A DNA stretch of 38,766 nucleotides from Labrys sp. WJW. Its GTDB lineage: Bacteria; Pseudomonadota; Alphaproteobacteria; Rhizobiales; Labraceae. The stretch's first letter is position 1. Every line of letters begins with the position of its first letter. The stretch covers positions 1 through 38,766 of the forward strand of contig NZ_LYXZ01000063.1 in assembly GCF_001676615.1 (NCBI RefSeq). The letters run 5' to 3'. Under the pieces are notes generated by a model. The model saw nothing but the letters and a program-made list of their open reading frames with translations, was not told the origin of the DNA and did no database searches. A program made the position numbers and the translations under genes. This document shows, piece by piece, positions 15,650-23,561 of this stretch.

Positions 15650-16144
15650 TCAGCCGGCGCTGCGGCCGATCAGGACCAATGTGAAGAGGACCATGGCCAA
15701 GGCCGAAGCTGCTGTCCTGACGTGGTTCCAGAACGTCCAGTCCACCAGATAGCGCTGCCAGAGCTGGCCGGCCTGCGCCGTCTCGGGTTGGAGCACGGCC
15801 AGGGCGTCGTTGAGCGGCACGTTCAGGCCCATGGTCACGCCGATGCAAGCAATGAGATAGACCAGGCTGGCGAGCAGCAGCAGCTTGCCGCTCCACTCCC
15901 CCAGCCAGAGCCACGAGCCCAGGGCGAGAGCAAGGCAAAGCACCGCCGTGCCCATGAAGGCCAGCATGAAGCCGGGATTGATCACGGTGACATTGATCGC
16001 CTGCATCGCGGCGATGCCGCTGGTCGGGGCGACCCGCCCCAGCGCCGGCATCACGAAATTGGAGAAGGCGAAGAAGATGCCTGCCACCAGACCGCTGCCG
16101 ATGGCCGCCAGGAAGGTGGCGACATAGAGGCCGCGCTCAAGCAT
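15650..16144 (-). CDS. DUF1772 (anthrone-oxygenase-like) membrane protein
   Basis: A 164-residue inner-membrane protein with four predicted spans: LYVATFLAAIGSGLVAGIFF, PGFMLAFMGTAVLCLALALG, LLLLASLVYLIACIGVTMG and HVRTAASALAMVLFTLVLIG. The pattern, with FSNFVMPALGR after the first span and NVPLNDAL after the third, is DUF1772, a family related to fungal anthrone oxygenases. The start at 16144 has GGGGAGGAAACC directly before it and overlaps the end of the NmrA-like gene by 8 bases, so the two are co-translated. Together with the NmrA-like protein and divergent TetR it forms a regulated pair that may act on a quinone-like or other lipophilic compound; that is inference. Confidence 0.85.
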   Translation of the reverse strand: MLERGLYVATFLAAIGSGLVAGIFFAFSNFVMPALGRVAPTSGIAAMQAINVTVINPGFMLAFMGTAVLCLALALGSWLWLGEWSGKLLLLASLVYLIACIGVTMGLNVPLNDALAVLQPETAQAGQLWQRYLVDWTFWNHVRTAASALAMVLFTLVLIGRSAG

Positions 16145-16985
16145 GGTTTCCTCCCCAGATTCCGGTGGCCGCGGTGCGGGCGACATAATCGGCAAAGCGG
16201 CGCGGCGGGCGGCCCAGGGCGCGCTCGACGCCGTCGGCGACCGGCTCGTTGCGGCCGTCGAGCACGGTGGCGAACAGATAGATGACGAGTTCCACCACCT
16301 CCGCCGGCACACCCTGCTCGTTCAGGTCGGTCCGATAGGCCTCCAGCGACACGGATTTGTAGGCGATCGGGCGCCCGATCGCACTGGCGATCGCGGCCAC
16401 CGCCTCGGCAAAGGTAAGAGCCTGCGACCCGGTGATATCGTAGAGCTGATGCGAATGCCGGGGATCGGCAAAGGCGGCGACAGCGATCTCGGCGATGTCA
16501 TCCGCATCCACGAAGGGTTCGGGCGCCAGGGTGTCGGGCAAGACGATTTCGCCGGCCAGGATGGGATCCAGGAAAAAGCTTTCGCTGAAATTCTGGAAGA
16601 ACCAGCTGCAGCGCAGGATCGTCCAGTCGAGCTCGGTGGCCTGCAGCACCTGTTCGGCTTCCTCGGCCTCCGGCTCACCACGCCCGGACAACAGCACGAT
16701 CTTGGTCACGCCGGCCTGTTTCGCCTGGTGAAAGAAGGCGCCGACGGCCTCGACCGCTCCAGGCACAGACAGATCCGGCTGATAGGCGACATAGACGGCC
16801 GCGATACCCTCCAGCACCGCAGCCCAGCCTTCCGGCTTCTCCCAATCGAAGGCCGGCTCGGCGCCGCGCGAGCCGAGACGAACCTTGCGCCCTGCCCTCT
16901 CCAAGCCCTCGACAACACGACGACCCGTCTTGCCCGTAGCGCCCAAGACCAGGACCGTGCCCGTCGACCATTGATCATTTGCCAT
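16137..16985 (-). CDS. NmrA-like NAD(P)-binding protein
   Basis: A 282-residue atypical short-chain dehydrogenase of the NmrA type. The nucleotide-binding motif is TVLVLGATGKTGRRVVEGL near the N-terminus. The rest (AVYVAYQPDLSVPGAVEAV, KIVLLSGRGEPEAEEAEQVL, LDWTILRCSWFFQNFSESF) is typical of the quinone-oxidoreductase/NmrA group, which sense or use NAD(P)H and often lack the SDR catalytic Tyr-Lys pair. GGGAGG lies upstream of the ATG at 16985. It is the first gene of a two-gene operon with the DUF1772 protein, divergent from the TetR gene and controlled from the operator between them. Confidence 0.9.
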   Translation of the reverse strand: MANDQWSTGTVLVLGATGKTGRRVVEGLERAGRKVRLGSRGAEPAFDWEKPEGWAAVLEGIAAVYVAYQPDLSVPGAVEAVGAFFHQAKQAGVTKIVLLSGRGEPEAEEAEQVLQATELDWTILRCSWFFQNFSESFFLDPILAGEIVLPDTLAPEPFVDADDIAEIAVAAFADPRHSHQLYDITGSQALTFAEAVAAIASAIGRPIAYKSVSLEAYRTDLNEQGVPAEVVELVIYLFATVLDGRNEPVADGVERALGRPPRRFADYVARTAATGIWGGNHA

Positions 16986-17002
16986 TCCGGCCTCCCGCTG
17001 AT

Positions 17003-17050
17003 AAATATGAGAAACCCTCATATTTAAAAATGTGATAAATCCTCATATTT
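17003..17050. promoter_or_regulatory. Two tandem 23-base palindromes, likely TetR operator
   Basis: Site 1 is AAATATGAG-N5-CTCATATTT (17003-17025), a perfect inverted repeat. Site 2 (17028-17050) has the same layout with a variant left half, AAATGTGAT-N5-CTCATATTT. The two 23-base units are two bases apart and fill the gap between the NmrA-like and TetR starts. They are AT-rich in a GC-rich region, and probably hold both promoters. The TetR protein encoded at 17064 is the obvious binder. Confidence 0.82.
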
Positions 17051-17063
17051 AGGTTGTCAAGGG

Positions 17064-17723
17064 ATGGCTGCAAAAACATCGACGACGATGCCACTCGAAA
17101 AAGCGCGCGCCGAAGTCCTGCCCCGGCGTGCGCCCGTGCAGCAGCGCAGCCGCGAGCGTCTGGACAGGATCCTGGCGGTCGCTACGGAATTGATCGGCGC
17201 GCGCGGCAGCGATCAGCTGAAAATGGGCGAGGTCGCCGAACAGGCCGGCATTTCAATCGGCTCGCTCTACCAATATTTTCCGGACAAGAGCGCGATCATC
17301 CGCAGCCTGGCGGAGCGCTACGGCGCCGAATGCCGCAATTGCGTCGAGGCTGCGCTCACGCCCGTAAGTTCGGTCGCGGCACTGGAAGCGGCCTATGGCT
17401 TCCTGATCGATGATTATTACCAGCTCTACCGGGCCGAACCGGTGATGCGCGACGTCTGGTCAGGCACGCAGGCCGACAAGCAACTCGCGGCCCTGGAACT
17501 TGCCGAAAGCCGGATTTGCGGCGGCATGCTGGCCGACGCCATGGCGCGGGCCCATGGGGCGGCGGATGCTTCGGCCTATGCCGCTACCGCCTTCACGATC
17601 TGGCAGCTCGGCGAGGCGACCATGCGCCTGGCGGTTTCGGTGGACGAAAAGGAAGGCGCGGCCATCGTTGCCGCGTTCAGGCGCATGACCTTGCGAGAAA
17701 TCCTGACACCGGGGCAGGTGTAA
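17064..17723 (+). CDS. TetR-family repressor
   Basis: A 219-residue TetR-type repressor. The DNA-binding helix-turn-helix is in the first third (RERLDRILAVATELIGARGS, then MGEVAEQAGISIGSLYQYFPDKSAII), followed by an all-helical ligand and dimer domain. It reads away from the NmrA/DUF1772 operon with two palindromes in between, the normal layout for repression of the operon and of itself. The ATG at 17064 has AAGGG touching it, which is too close for a good ribosome site; the message may be leaderless or may start at the ATG at 17088. The inducer is unknown. Confidence 0.93.
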   Translation: MAAKTSTTMPLEKARAEVLPRRAPVQQRSRERLDRILAVATELIGARGSDQLKMGEVAEQAGISIGSLYQYFPDKSAIIRSLAERYGAECRNCVEAALTPVSSVAALEAAYGFLIDDYYQLYRAEPVMRDVWSGTQADKQLAALELAESRICGGMLADAMARAHGAADASAYAATAFTIWQLGEATMRLAVSVDEKEGAAIVAAFRRMTLREILTPGQV

Positions 17724-17727
17724 CTTC

Positions 17728-17809
17728 CGGGATCGCAGGCGTCCTCGCCTGCCTCCGGAAGCATTGCGGGTAGAGGAAAGCACGATGCAGGCTGGAAGCC
17801 TGCGATCCC
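17728..17809. repeat. Nested palindromic repeat (GGGATCGCAGGC arms)
   Basis: Outer arms GGGATCGCAGGC (17729-17740) and GCCTGCGATCCC (17798-17809) are perfectly inverted. Each flank holds its own hairpin: GCAGGC-N6-GCCTGC (17735-17752) and GCAGGCT-N3-AGCCTGC (17787-17803). It looks like a dispersed intergenic palindrome and may also end TetR transcription. It lies between tetR and map. Confidence 0.75.
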
Positions 17810-17907
17810 CGGGTGATCACAAGGCAGCCATGCGATATTCAGAATTCTCTTTCCTGCCCGCATCCCCAGATGGCATAAGAATCCGACACGTCTAATCAGG
17901 TAGTTTC

Positions 17908-18738
17908 ATGAGCTTCATCGACGCAGAACTGTCTCCCCAGCGCAAGAACGGCCAGATCAAGATCCATGGCCCGGAGGCCTTTGCCGGCATGCGCGCGGCG
18001 GGCAGGCTTGCGGCCCAGGGCCTCGATCTGATGGTGGACGTGGTCAAGCCCGGCGTCACCACCAACCAGCTCGACCGGATGCTGTTCGAATTCGCGATGG
18101 ACAACAAGGCCTATCCGGCCACCCTGTTCTATCGCGGCTATCGCAAGTCGAGCTGCATTTCGCTCAACCATGTGGTCTGCCACGGCATCCCCGACGACAA
18201 GCCGCTGCAGGATGGCGTCATCCTCAACATCGACTACACCGTGGTGCTCGATGGCTGGCACGGCGACTCCAGCCGCATGTATGCAGCCGGCGACATCGCC
18301 CGCCGCGCCGAGCGGCTGATGGAAGTCACCTACGAGGCGATGATGCGCGGCATCAACGTCATCAAGCCGGGCGCGACCACCGGCGATATCGGCTATGCCA
18401 TCCAGAGCTATGCCGAAGCCGAGCGCTGCTCGGTGGTGCGCGATTTCTGCGGCCACGGCCTCGGTCGCCTGTTCCATGACGAACCCAACATCCTGCATTA
18501 CGGCCGGCGCGGCGAGGGCGTGGTGCTCAAGCCCGGCATGTTCTTCACGGTGGAGCCGATGATCAATCTCGGCCGCCCGGACGTGAAGGTGCTCAATGAC
18601 GGCTGGACCGCGGTCACGCGTGACCGTTCTCTCTCGGCCCAGTTCGAGCACAGCGTCGGCGTCACCGAGACGGGCGTCGAGATCTTCACCCTCTCCCCCG
18701 CCGAGTTGAACCAGCCACCCTATGCCAAGGCTGCCTGA
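17908..18738 (+). CDS. map: Methionine aminopeptidase, type I
   Basis: Removes the initiator methionine from new proteins (276 residues, normal length for type Ia). The five metal ligands are in place: D109 (NIDYT), D120 (WHGDSS), H183 (CGHGLG), E216 (TVEPM) and E247 (QFEHS). The substrate-side HVVCHGIP segment is at 88-95. It starts at the ATG at 17908 and ends directly against radC with no spacer (TGA then ATG), so the two are co-translated, an arrangement common in alphaproteobacteria. Confidence 0.97.
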   Translation: MSFIDAELSPQRKNGQIKIHGPEAFAGMRAAGRLAAQGLDLMVDVVKPGVTTNQLDRMLFEFAMDNKAYPATLFYRGYRKSSCISLNHVVCHGIPDDKPLQDGVILNIDYTVVLDGWHGDSSRMYAAGDIARRAERLMEVTYEAMMRGINVIKPGATTGDIGYAIQSYAEAERCSVVRDFCGHGLGRLFHDEPNILHYGRRGEGVVLKPGMFFTVEPMINLGRPDVKVLNDGWTAVTRDRSLSAQFEHSVGVTETGVEIFTLSPAELNQPPYAKAA

Positions 18739-19494
18739 ATGAAGAAGGGGCGCTCGCCATTGCCGGACGCCCCCCTTCCCGGCCTGGGCGAAGCGCCCCT
18801 GTTCCCGCCAGCCGCCGAAACGGCGGAGCCGCATTATCACGGCCATCGCGAGAGGCTGCGCCAGCGTTTTGCCGAGGCCGAGGGCCGCCTGCCCGACTAC
18901 GAACTCCTCGAACTGATCCTGTTCCGCTCCATCCCGCGCCGGGACGTCAAGCCGCTCGCCAAGGCGCTGATCGCCCGTTTCGGTTCGCTGGCCGAGGTCC
19001 TGGGTGCTCCGATCGCCCGGCTCAGGGAGATCGACGGCGTCAGCGACGGCGTGGCCGGCGACCTCAAGATCGTCGAGGCGGCCGGCCACCGCCTCGCCAA
19101 AGGCGGCATCGCCAAGCGACCGGTGCTGTCGACCTCGGCGGCCCTGATCGACTATTGCCGCAGCACCATGGCCTTCGCCGAGCGCGAAATCTTCCGCATC
19201 CTCTTCCTCGACACCAAGAACGGCCTGATCGCCGACGAGGTCCAGCAGAGAGGCACAGTCAACCATACGCCCGTATACCCGCGCGAGGTGGTGAAGCGGG
19301 CGCTGGAACTCTCGGCCACTGCCCTGATCCTCGTGCACAACCACCCCTCCGGCGATCCCTCGCCCTCCTCGGCGGACGTATCGATGACGCGCACCATCGC
19401 CGATGTCGCCGGGCCGCTCGGCATCGTGGTGCATGACCACATCATCATCGGCCGCGACGGCCATGTCAGCCTGAAGGCATTGCGGCTGTTCTGA
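18739..19494 (+). CDS. radC: RadC family JAMM/MPN protein
   Basis: A 251-residue RadC (YsxA/YkfG) family protein. The N-terminal helix-hairpin-helix-like region (LPDYELLELILF, then PIARLREIDGVSDGVAGDL) suggests DNA contact. The C-terminal JAMM metalloprotease-like motif is complete: HNHPSGDPSPSSAD, with H200, H202 and D213 as zinc ligands. An acidic-rich N-terminal extension (about 30 residues) is typical of alphaproteobacterial members. RadC was once linked to DNA repair, but its reaction is not settled. It starts immediately after the map stop. Confidence 0.95.
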   Translation: MKKGRSPLPDAPLPGLGEAPLFPPAAETAEPHYHGHRERLRQRFAEAEGRLPDYELLELILFRSIPRRDVKPLAKALIARFGSLAEVLGAPIARLREIDGVSDGVAGDLKIVEAAGHRLAKGGIAKRPVLSTSAALIDYCRSTMAFAEREIFRILFLDTKNGLIADEVQQRGTVNHTPVYPREVVKRALELSATALILVHNHPSGDPSPSSADVSMTRTIADVAGPLGIVVHDHIIIGRDGHVSLKALRLF

Positions 19495-19510
19495 CAGGCA
19501 CCAAATCCAT

Positions 19511-19527
19511 GGTCCAGCGGGTGGACC
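19511..19527. terminator. Short hairpin between radC and the convergent DeoR gene
   Basis: GGTCCA (19511-19516) and TGGACC (19522-19527) with a GCGGG loop, 16 bases after the radC stop and 50 bases from the DeoR stop. There is no T-run; a weak bidirectional terminator is possible. Confidence 0.35.
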
Positions 19528-19576
19528 CGTCCGCCAAGCCCGGAGCAAGGGAGCGTTCCCGGCCCGCCTTGGAACA

Positions 19577-20332
19577 TCAGGCCCGGATGACGGTAACTCC
19601 AAGGGCACGGAAAGGCTCGACGGCCTGGTCGGGCGTGTCTTCCTCTACCAGCATGACATCGATCGCATCCATCGTCGTCACCTGGAAAGGCGAGGCCGCG
19701 CCGAGTTTTTCCCGGGACGCCAGCACCACGGTTTCCGCAGCCTGACGGCACAGGGCCCGCTTGATGGCCGCCTCTTCGCTGTCGCCCGTGGTCAAGCCGA
19801 TCTCGGCATGGATGCCCGTCACGCCCATGAAATAGACGTCGGCCCGGATACGCGTGATCGCCTCGGCGGCGGTTGCACCCACCGCAACCATGGAGTGGCG
19901 GAACAGCCTGCCACCGATCAGTTCCACCTCGACGCCGGCATGGCCGGCGAGCTCGACCGCGACATTCGGACTATGGGTCACCACCAGGGCCTTGAGACCG
20001 GGATCGAGATGACGCGCGAGCTGCATCGCCGTGGTGCCGCCATCGAGCATCACGACCTGTCCCGGACGCACCAGGCGCGCGGCTGCCCGGCCGATGGCGA
20101 GCTTGCCGGCCGCGGAAACCTCGCGGCGCTGCACGAGATCGCCCATGGCGGGCGAGGCCGGCAAGGCACCGCCATGCACACGCTGCAGCAGCCCCTCGCC
20201 CGCCAGCTCGCGCAGATCCCGGCGGATGGTGTCCTCCGACAGGTCGAGTTCCCGGCTGACGGTCTTGGCAATGACACGCCCGTCCCGGCCGAGGACCTGG
20301 AGAATATAGGCCTTGCGCTCGCTGGTGAGCAT
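19577..20332 (-). CDS. DeoR-family regulator
   Basis: A 251-residue DeoR-type transcription factor. The N-terminal winged helix-turn-helix shows the family signature (SERKAYILQVLGRDGRVIAKTV, then DLSEDTIRRDLRELAGEGLLQRVHGGAL). The C-terminal sugar-phosphate-binding domain has VMLDGGTTAMQLARHL and the GGRLFRHSMVAVG loop. DeoR proteins usually sense a phosphorylated sugar. It is divergent from nudK across 100 bases that contain several CACGAAATT motifs, so it probably controls itself and nudK. The effector is not shown by the sequence. Confidence 0.93.
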   Translation of the reverse strand: MLTSERKAYILQVLGRDGRVIAKTVSRELDLSEDTIRRDLRELAGEGLLQRVHGGALPASPAMGDLVQRREVSAAGKLAIGRAAARLVRPGQVVMLDGGTTAMQLARHLDPGLKALVVTHSPNVAVELAGHAGVEVELIGGRLFRHSMVAVGATAAEAITRIRADVYFMGVTGIHAEIGLTTGDSEEAAIKRALCRQAAETVVLASREKLGAASPFQVTTMDAIDVMLVEEDTPDQAVEPFRALGVTVIRA

Positions 20333-20345
20333 GATGCCGTCGCCT

Positions 20346-20419
20346 CACGAATTTTCTTGACTCTACACGAAATTGCACGAAATTTGAGGCTAACTCAAGA
20401 TAATTCACGATATTCCGTG
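20346..20419. promoter_or_regulatory. Repeated CACGAAATT motifs, likely DeoR operator
   Basis: Four related motifs lie between the divergent genes: CACGAATTT (from 20346), CACGAAATT (20366-20374), CACGAAATT (20376-20384, one base after the previous copy) and the palindromic CACGATATTCCGTG (20406-20419). Direct repeats of this sort are the usual DeoR recognition pattern. The last copy lies close to the nudK ribosome site. Confidence 0.68.
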
Positions 20420-20432
20420 CAGAGAGGTTTCC

Positions 20433-21044
20433 ATGAGCGTGGCGCATCGGGTGCGTGTGGAGGATGTCGAACTCCTCTCCGATGACTGGTATGTCCTGAA
20501 GAAGACGACGTTTCTCTATCGCCGCGGCGACGGGAGCTGGCAAAGGCAGAGCCGGGAGACCTATGACCGCGGCAACGGTGCCACCATCCTGCTTTACGAT
20601 CCTTCACGGCGCACCGTCGTCCTCACGCGCCAGTTCCGCTATCCGGCCTTCGTCAACGGATGGGACGATCTCCTGATCGAGACCCCCGCCGGCCTTCTCG
20701 ACAAGGCCGGCCCGGAGGAACGCATCCGCGCCGAGACCGAGGAAGAGACCGGCTTTCGCATCCACGAAGTCCGGCGCGTGATGGAGGCCTATATGAGCCC
20801 GGGCTCGGTGACCGAGAAGCTCTATTTCTTCGTTGCACCCTATAGCCCCGGTTATCGTGTCGGCACGGGCGGCGGCCAGGCCGAGGAAGGCGAGGACATC
20901 GATCTCCTCGAACTCGACATCGACGAGGCCCTGGCGATGATCGCGCGCGGCGAGATCCGCGACGGCAAGACCATCATGCTGCTCTACCATGCCGCCCTGC
21001 ATCTCTTCGGCAAGGCGGAAGGAGGAGTGTCAGCCTCCGGCTGA
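20433..21044 (+). CDS. nudK: NudK-type NUDIX hydrolase (GDP-mannose pyrophosphatase-like)
   Basis: A 203-residue NUDIX hydrolase, expected to split GDP-mannose or ADP-ribose-like nucleotide sugars. The core LLIETPAGLLDKAGPEERIR, then AETEEETGF, aligns without gaps with E. coli NudK, and MEAYMSPGSVTEKLYFFVA is a NudK hallmark. In the NUDIX box the first Glu (position 7) is Gly and the Arg of the REU core is Ala, so metal binding may differ; the EExG part is intact. The last residues (EGGVSASG) and the stop codon are encoded by a palindromic repeat that begins at 21025. It is divergent from a DeoR gene. Confidence 0.88.
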   Translation: MSVAHRVRVEDVELLSDDWYVLKKTTFLYRRGDGSWQRQSRETYDRGNGATILLYDPSRRTVVLTRQFRYPAFVNGWDDLLIETPAGLLDKAGPEERIRAETEEETGFRIHEVRRVMEAYMSPGSVTEKLYFFVAPYSPGYRVGTGGGQAEEGEDIDLLELDIDEALAMIARGEIRDGKTIMLLYHAALHLFGKAEGGVSASG

Positions 21045-21103
21045 CATTTTGGAAACGAAGCGCAAGCAGCCGGGCAGGATGTCAGCCAGAGGCTGACACT
21101 CCG
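21025..21103. repeat. Palindromic repeat with internal hairpins, overlapping the nudK end
   Basis: Two 24-base arms (21025-21048 and 21080-21103) are inverted copies of each other with one mismatch. Each arm also folds on itself: GTCAGCC-N3-GGCTGAC in the left one. The left arm supplies the last codons and the TGA of nudK, which suggests it inserted into or replaced the original gene end. It may serve as a terminator. Confidence 0.8.
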
Positions 21104-21169
21104 CATATCCCGCGTTCCTACATGAAAACGCAACCAGGGTGCCAAGGCCGGGCGCGAAGCCCCCTCCAC

Positions 21170-22198
21170 CTACCGATCCGTCTCGATCACGATCTTGCCG
21201 AAGGCACCGCGATCGAGATGATCGAGTGCGGCTGGAAGCTCGGCAAAACCGTAGCGCTTGTCGATGACGGGCCGGAGGCCGAGCGCGTCGACGGCCCGCA
21301 CCAGATCCTCCTGTGCCCGGCGATGGCCGACGCCGATGCCCTGGACCGTCAGGCCCTTGAGCATCAGGGGAACCACCGGAGCGGAAACCTCCACGCCTTC
21401 CAGCACGCCGATGACGGAAATGCGCCCGCCCATCGCGGCCGCCTGGACGGACTGCCCCAGATTGGGGCCCCCGGCGACTTCGAGGATGTGATCGGCACCA
21501 CGATCGCCAGTCAGGCGATGGACGGCCTCCACCCAGTTCTCGCGGCTGCGATCAATGCCATGATCGGCGCCGAGCTCCCGGGCTCGTACCAGCTTGTCGG
21601 CGCTCCCGGACGTGACGATCACCCTGGCCCCGGCGGCCTTGGCGATCTGCAGCCCGAACAGCGAGACGCCGCCGGTGCCCTGTACCAAGACGGTCTTGCC
21701 GGCCAGGGGCGCCCCGCGCTCCACCAGCGCGAACCAGGCCGTCAGCCCTGCCACCGGCAAGGTGCTCGCGGCGGCATCATCGAGCGTCGCCGGCGCGAGG
21801 GTGAACCAGTCTTCGGGAAAGGCCACATAATCGGCAAGAACGCCGGGCCGCATGCCGCCCAAAGTGCGGTAGGGCGGCACACGGGCCGTACCGTCGTTCA
21901 GCCCATCGATCCAGCCGGGAATGAAGGTGGAGATCACCCGGTCACCCGGCTTGAATCGCGTGCTCCCCTCGCCGAGCACCTCGACGATACCCGCCATGTC
22001 CGATGCCGGGGTGAAGGGAAAGGCCAGCGGCTGGCCGAAGCCGGTCTCGATCACCAGCTTGTCGCGGTAGTTCAACGAAACGGCCGTCACCCGGACCAGC
22101 ACCTCCCCCACCGCCGGCCGGGGCCTGGGTCCCTGTTCGAGCGCGAGCCGATCGCGCCCGATTGCGTTCATCGACCACCGCTTCATCTGTGCCGTCAT
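21170..22198 (-). CDS. Zinc-independent MDR-type alcohol dehydrogenase / quinone oxidoreductase
   Basis: A 342-residue medium-chain dehydrogenase/reductase. The N-terminal GroES-like part (PAVGEVLVRVTAVSLNYRDK, then PFTPASDMAGIVEVLGEGS) and the Rossmann part (KTVLVQGTGGVSLFGLQIAKA, then VIVTSGSADKL) are clear. The cysteines of the structural zinc lobe and the catalytic Cys-His pair are absent, as in NADPH-quinone reductase-like members; residues such as SLNYRDKLV mark the AdhP/QOR branch. The ATG at 22198 has GGAG 8 bases upstream. It is divergent from a LysR gene, which probably controls it. The substrate is not evident. Confidence 0.92.
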   Translation of the reverse strand: MTAQMKRWSMNAIGRDRLALEQGPRPRPAVGEVLVRVTAVSLNYRDKLVIETGFGQPLAFPFTPASDMAGIVEVLGEGSTRFKPGDRVISTFIPGWIDGLNDGTARVPPYRTLGGMRPGVLADYVAFPEDWFTLAPATLDDAAASTLPVAGLTAWFALVERGAPLAGKTVLVQGTGGVSLFGLQIAKAAGARVIVTSGSADKLVRARELGADHGIDRSRENWVEAVHRLTGDRGADHILEVAGGPNLGQSVQAAAMGGRISVIGVLEGVEVSAPVVPLMLKGLTVQGIGVGHRRAQEDLVRAVDALGLRPVIDKRYGFAELPAALDHLDRGAFGKIVIETDR

Positions 22199-22311
22199 CG
22201 TCGTCTCCATTCGGATTTGAGGGAGCGGCACAGTAATGTTGAATTTCAAGCACCAGTGGCGATATAATTTCCGATCATTGGTTCTTATTTCTCTACAAGA
22301 TCGCTCTTGCC

Positions 22312-23229
22312 ATGGCGGATCGTCTCAACGGTGTCTCGGTCTTCGTCGAAGCGGTAGAAGCTGGCGGCTTTGCCGCCGCTGCCCAACGGCTCAACCTGTC
22401 GCGTTCGGCGGTCGGCAAGTCCATCGCCCGGCTCGAAGAACGCCTGGGTGCCCGGCTCTTCCACCGCACCACGCGCAGCCAGGCGCTGACCGAGGACGGC
22501 CAGGTCTTCTATGAGCGCTGCCTGCGGGCACTGGCCGAGATCCGCGAGGGCGAGGCCATGCTCGACAGCGGCCGGCGCGATGTCAGCGGCCGGCTGCGCG
22601 TCACCATGCCGGCCCTGTTCGGGCGCGCCTGCGTCGCGCCGCTGCTGCTCCGGCTCGCCGCCCAGCATACGGCTCTCGAACTCGAGCTCAATTTCAACGA
22701 CAGGCGTGTCGACCTGATCGAGGAAGGCTACGATCTCGCCATTCGCAACGGCGCCCTCGAATCCGACATGAACCTGATCACGCGCCGTGTCGCCCAGCAG
22801 CGCATGACCGTGTGCGCCGCCCCGGCCTATCTGCGTGAACACGGCGCGCCGCTCACCCTCGCCGCCCTCGCCGACCATCACGCCATTCTCTACGGTCGTT
22901 CGGGCCAGCCTCGCTCATGGCTGTTCCCGGTGATGGGCGGCCCTGCCGTCGAGATCATGCCCCCGAGCCGTTACATCTTCGATTCCCTCGATGCCATCGC
23001 CGATGCCGCGGTGGCCGGAGCAGGCCTTGCCTGGATGCCCTGCTGGCTGGTGGCCGAACGCGTGCGCCGGGGCGAGTTGGTGCGGGTGCTGACCGAACAT
23101 CCCGGCCTCGTCTTCGACGTGCATGCCCTTTGGCCACGCTCTCCCTTGCAGCCGCTGCGCGTAAGGGCCGCCATCGACATGCTCGCAGCCAACCTTTCCC
23201 GCCTGATGAGCAACGAAGTCGGCCTCTGA
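22312..23229 (+). CDS. LysR-family regulator, divergent from the MDR oxidoreductase
   Basis: A 305-residue LysR-type regulator. Helix-turn-helix at the N-terminus: MADRLNGVSVFVEAVEAGGF, then NLSRSAVGKSIARLEERLGARLFHRTTRS. The effector domain shows the typical YDLAIRNG and GLAWMPCWLV segments. The AVGKSIARLEERLG form and the FHRTTR end place it in the large aromatic/quinone-sensing LysR group (AaeR/YafC-like). It is divergent from the oxidoreductase across 113 bases; a TTGAA-T-TTCAA palindrome lies at 22238-22248. Likely target: the adjacent oxidoreductase. Confidence 0.92.
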   Translation: MADRLNGVSVFVEAVEAGGFAAAAQRLNLSRSAVGKSIARLEERLGARLFHRTTRSQALTEDGQVFYERCLRALAEIREGEAMLDSGRRDVSGRLRVTMPALFGRACVAPLLLRLAAQHTALELELNFNDRRVDLIEEGYDLAIRNGALESDMNLITRRVAQQRMTVCAAPAYLREHGAPLTLAALADHHAILYGRSGQPRSWLFPVMGGPAVEIMPPSRYIFDSLDAIADAAVAGAGLAWMPCWLVAERVRRGELVRVLTEHPGLVFDVHALWPRSPLQPLRVRAAIDMLAANLSRLMSNEVGL

Positions 23230-23561
23230 AGGCACGGCTTTCCGGGTCGATCGCGATCCGCGGTCAGATGCACGATGTACCCTGAAGCCGACCGCTTGCA
23301 TTCTATTGCGATTGGCGACCTCGGCGCCTGCCGGCCGCGCTCGTGAATCTCCGCTGACGGAGAGCGAGGGACAGGTTGCCTGCCGCACAGGCCTCAGCCG
23401 CCATTTCAGGCAAACAATGCCAGCGCGACGGGCAAGCTGCCTCCGCGCTAGGCAAATCTGCAATTCTGCTCACGATCTCACCAATCCTTCTGCGCAGACC
23501 GCTTGCCGCCTTGCTGGATCTCGCTCAATGTAACGCCAGATTGCACGTCTGGAGGGATTGC
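23230..23561. other. Promoter region of the CP-ATP-grasp operon
   Basis: About 330 bases with no gene I can support. A small hairpin CCAGA-N7-TCTGG (23536-23552) lies directly before the GGAGG ribosome site of the next gene and could affect translation. I see no larger repeat or RNA. Confidence 0.4.

Noticed and set aside
17896..19608. 570-codon minus-strand frame across map and radC
   Set aside because: Antisense to two clear genes with complete active sites; a product of GC-rich codon bias.
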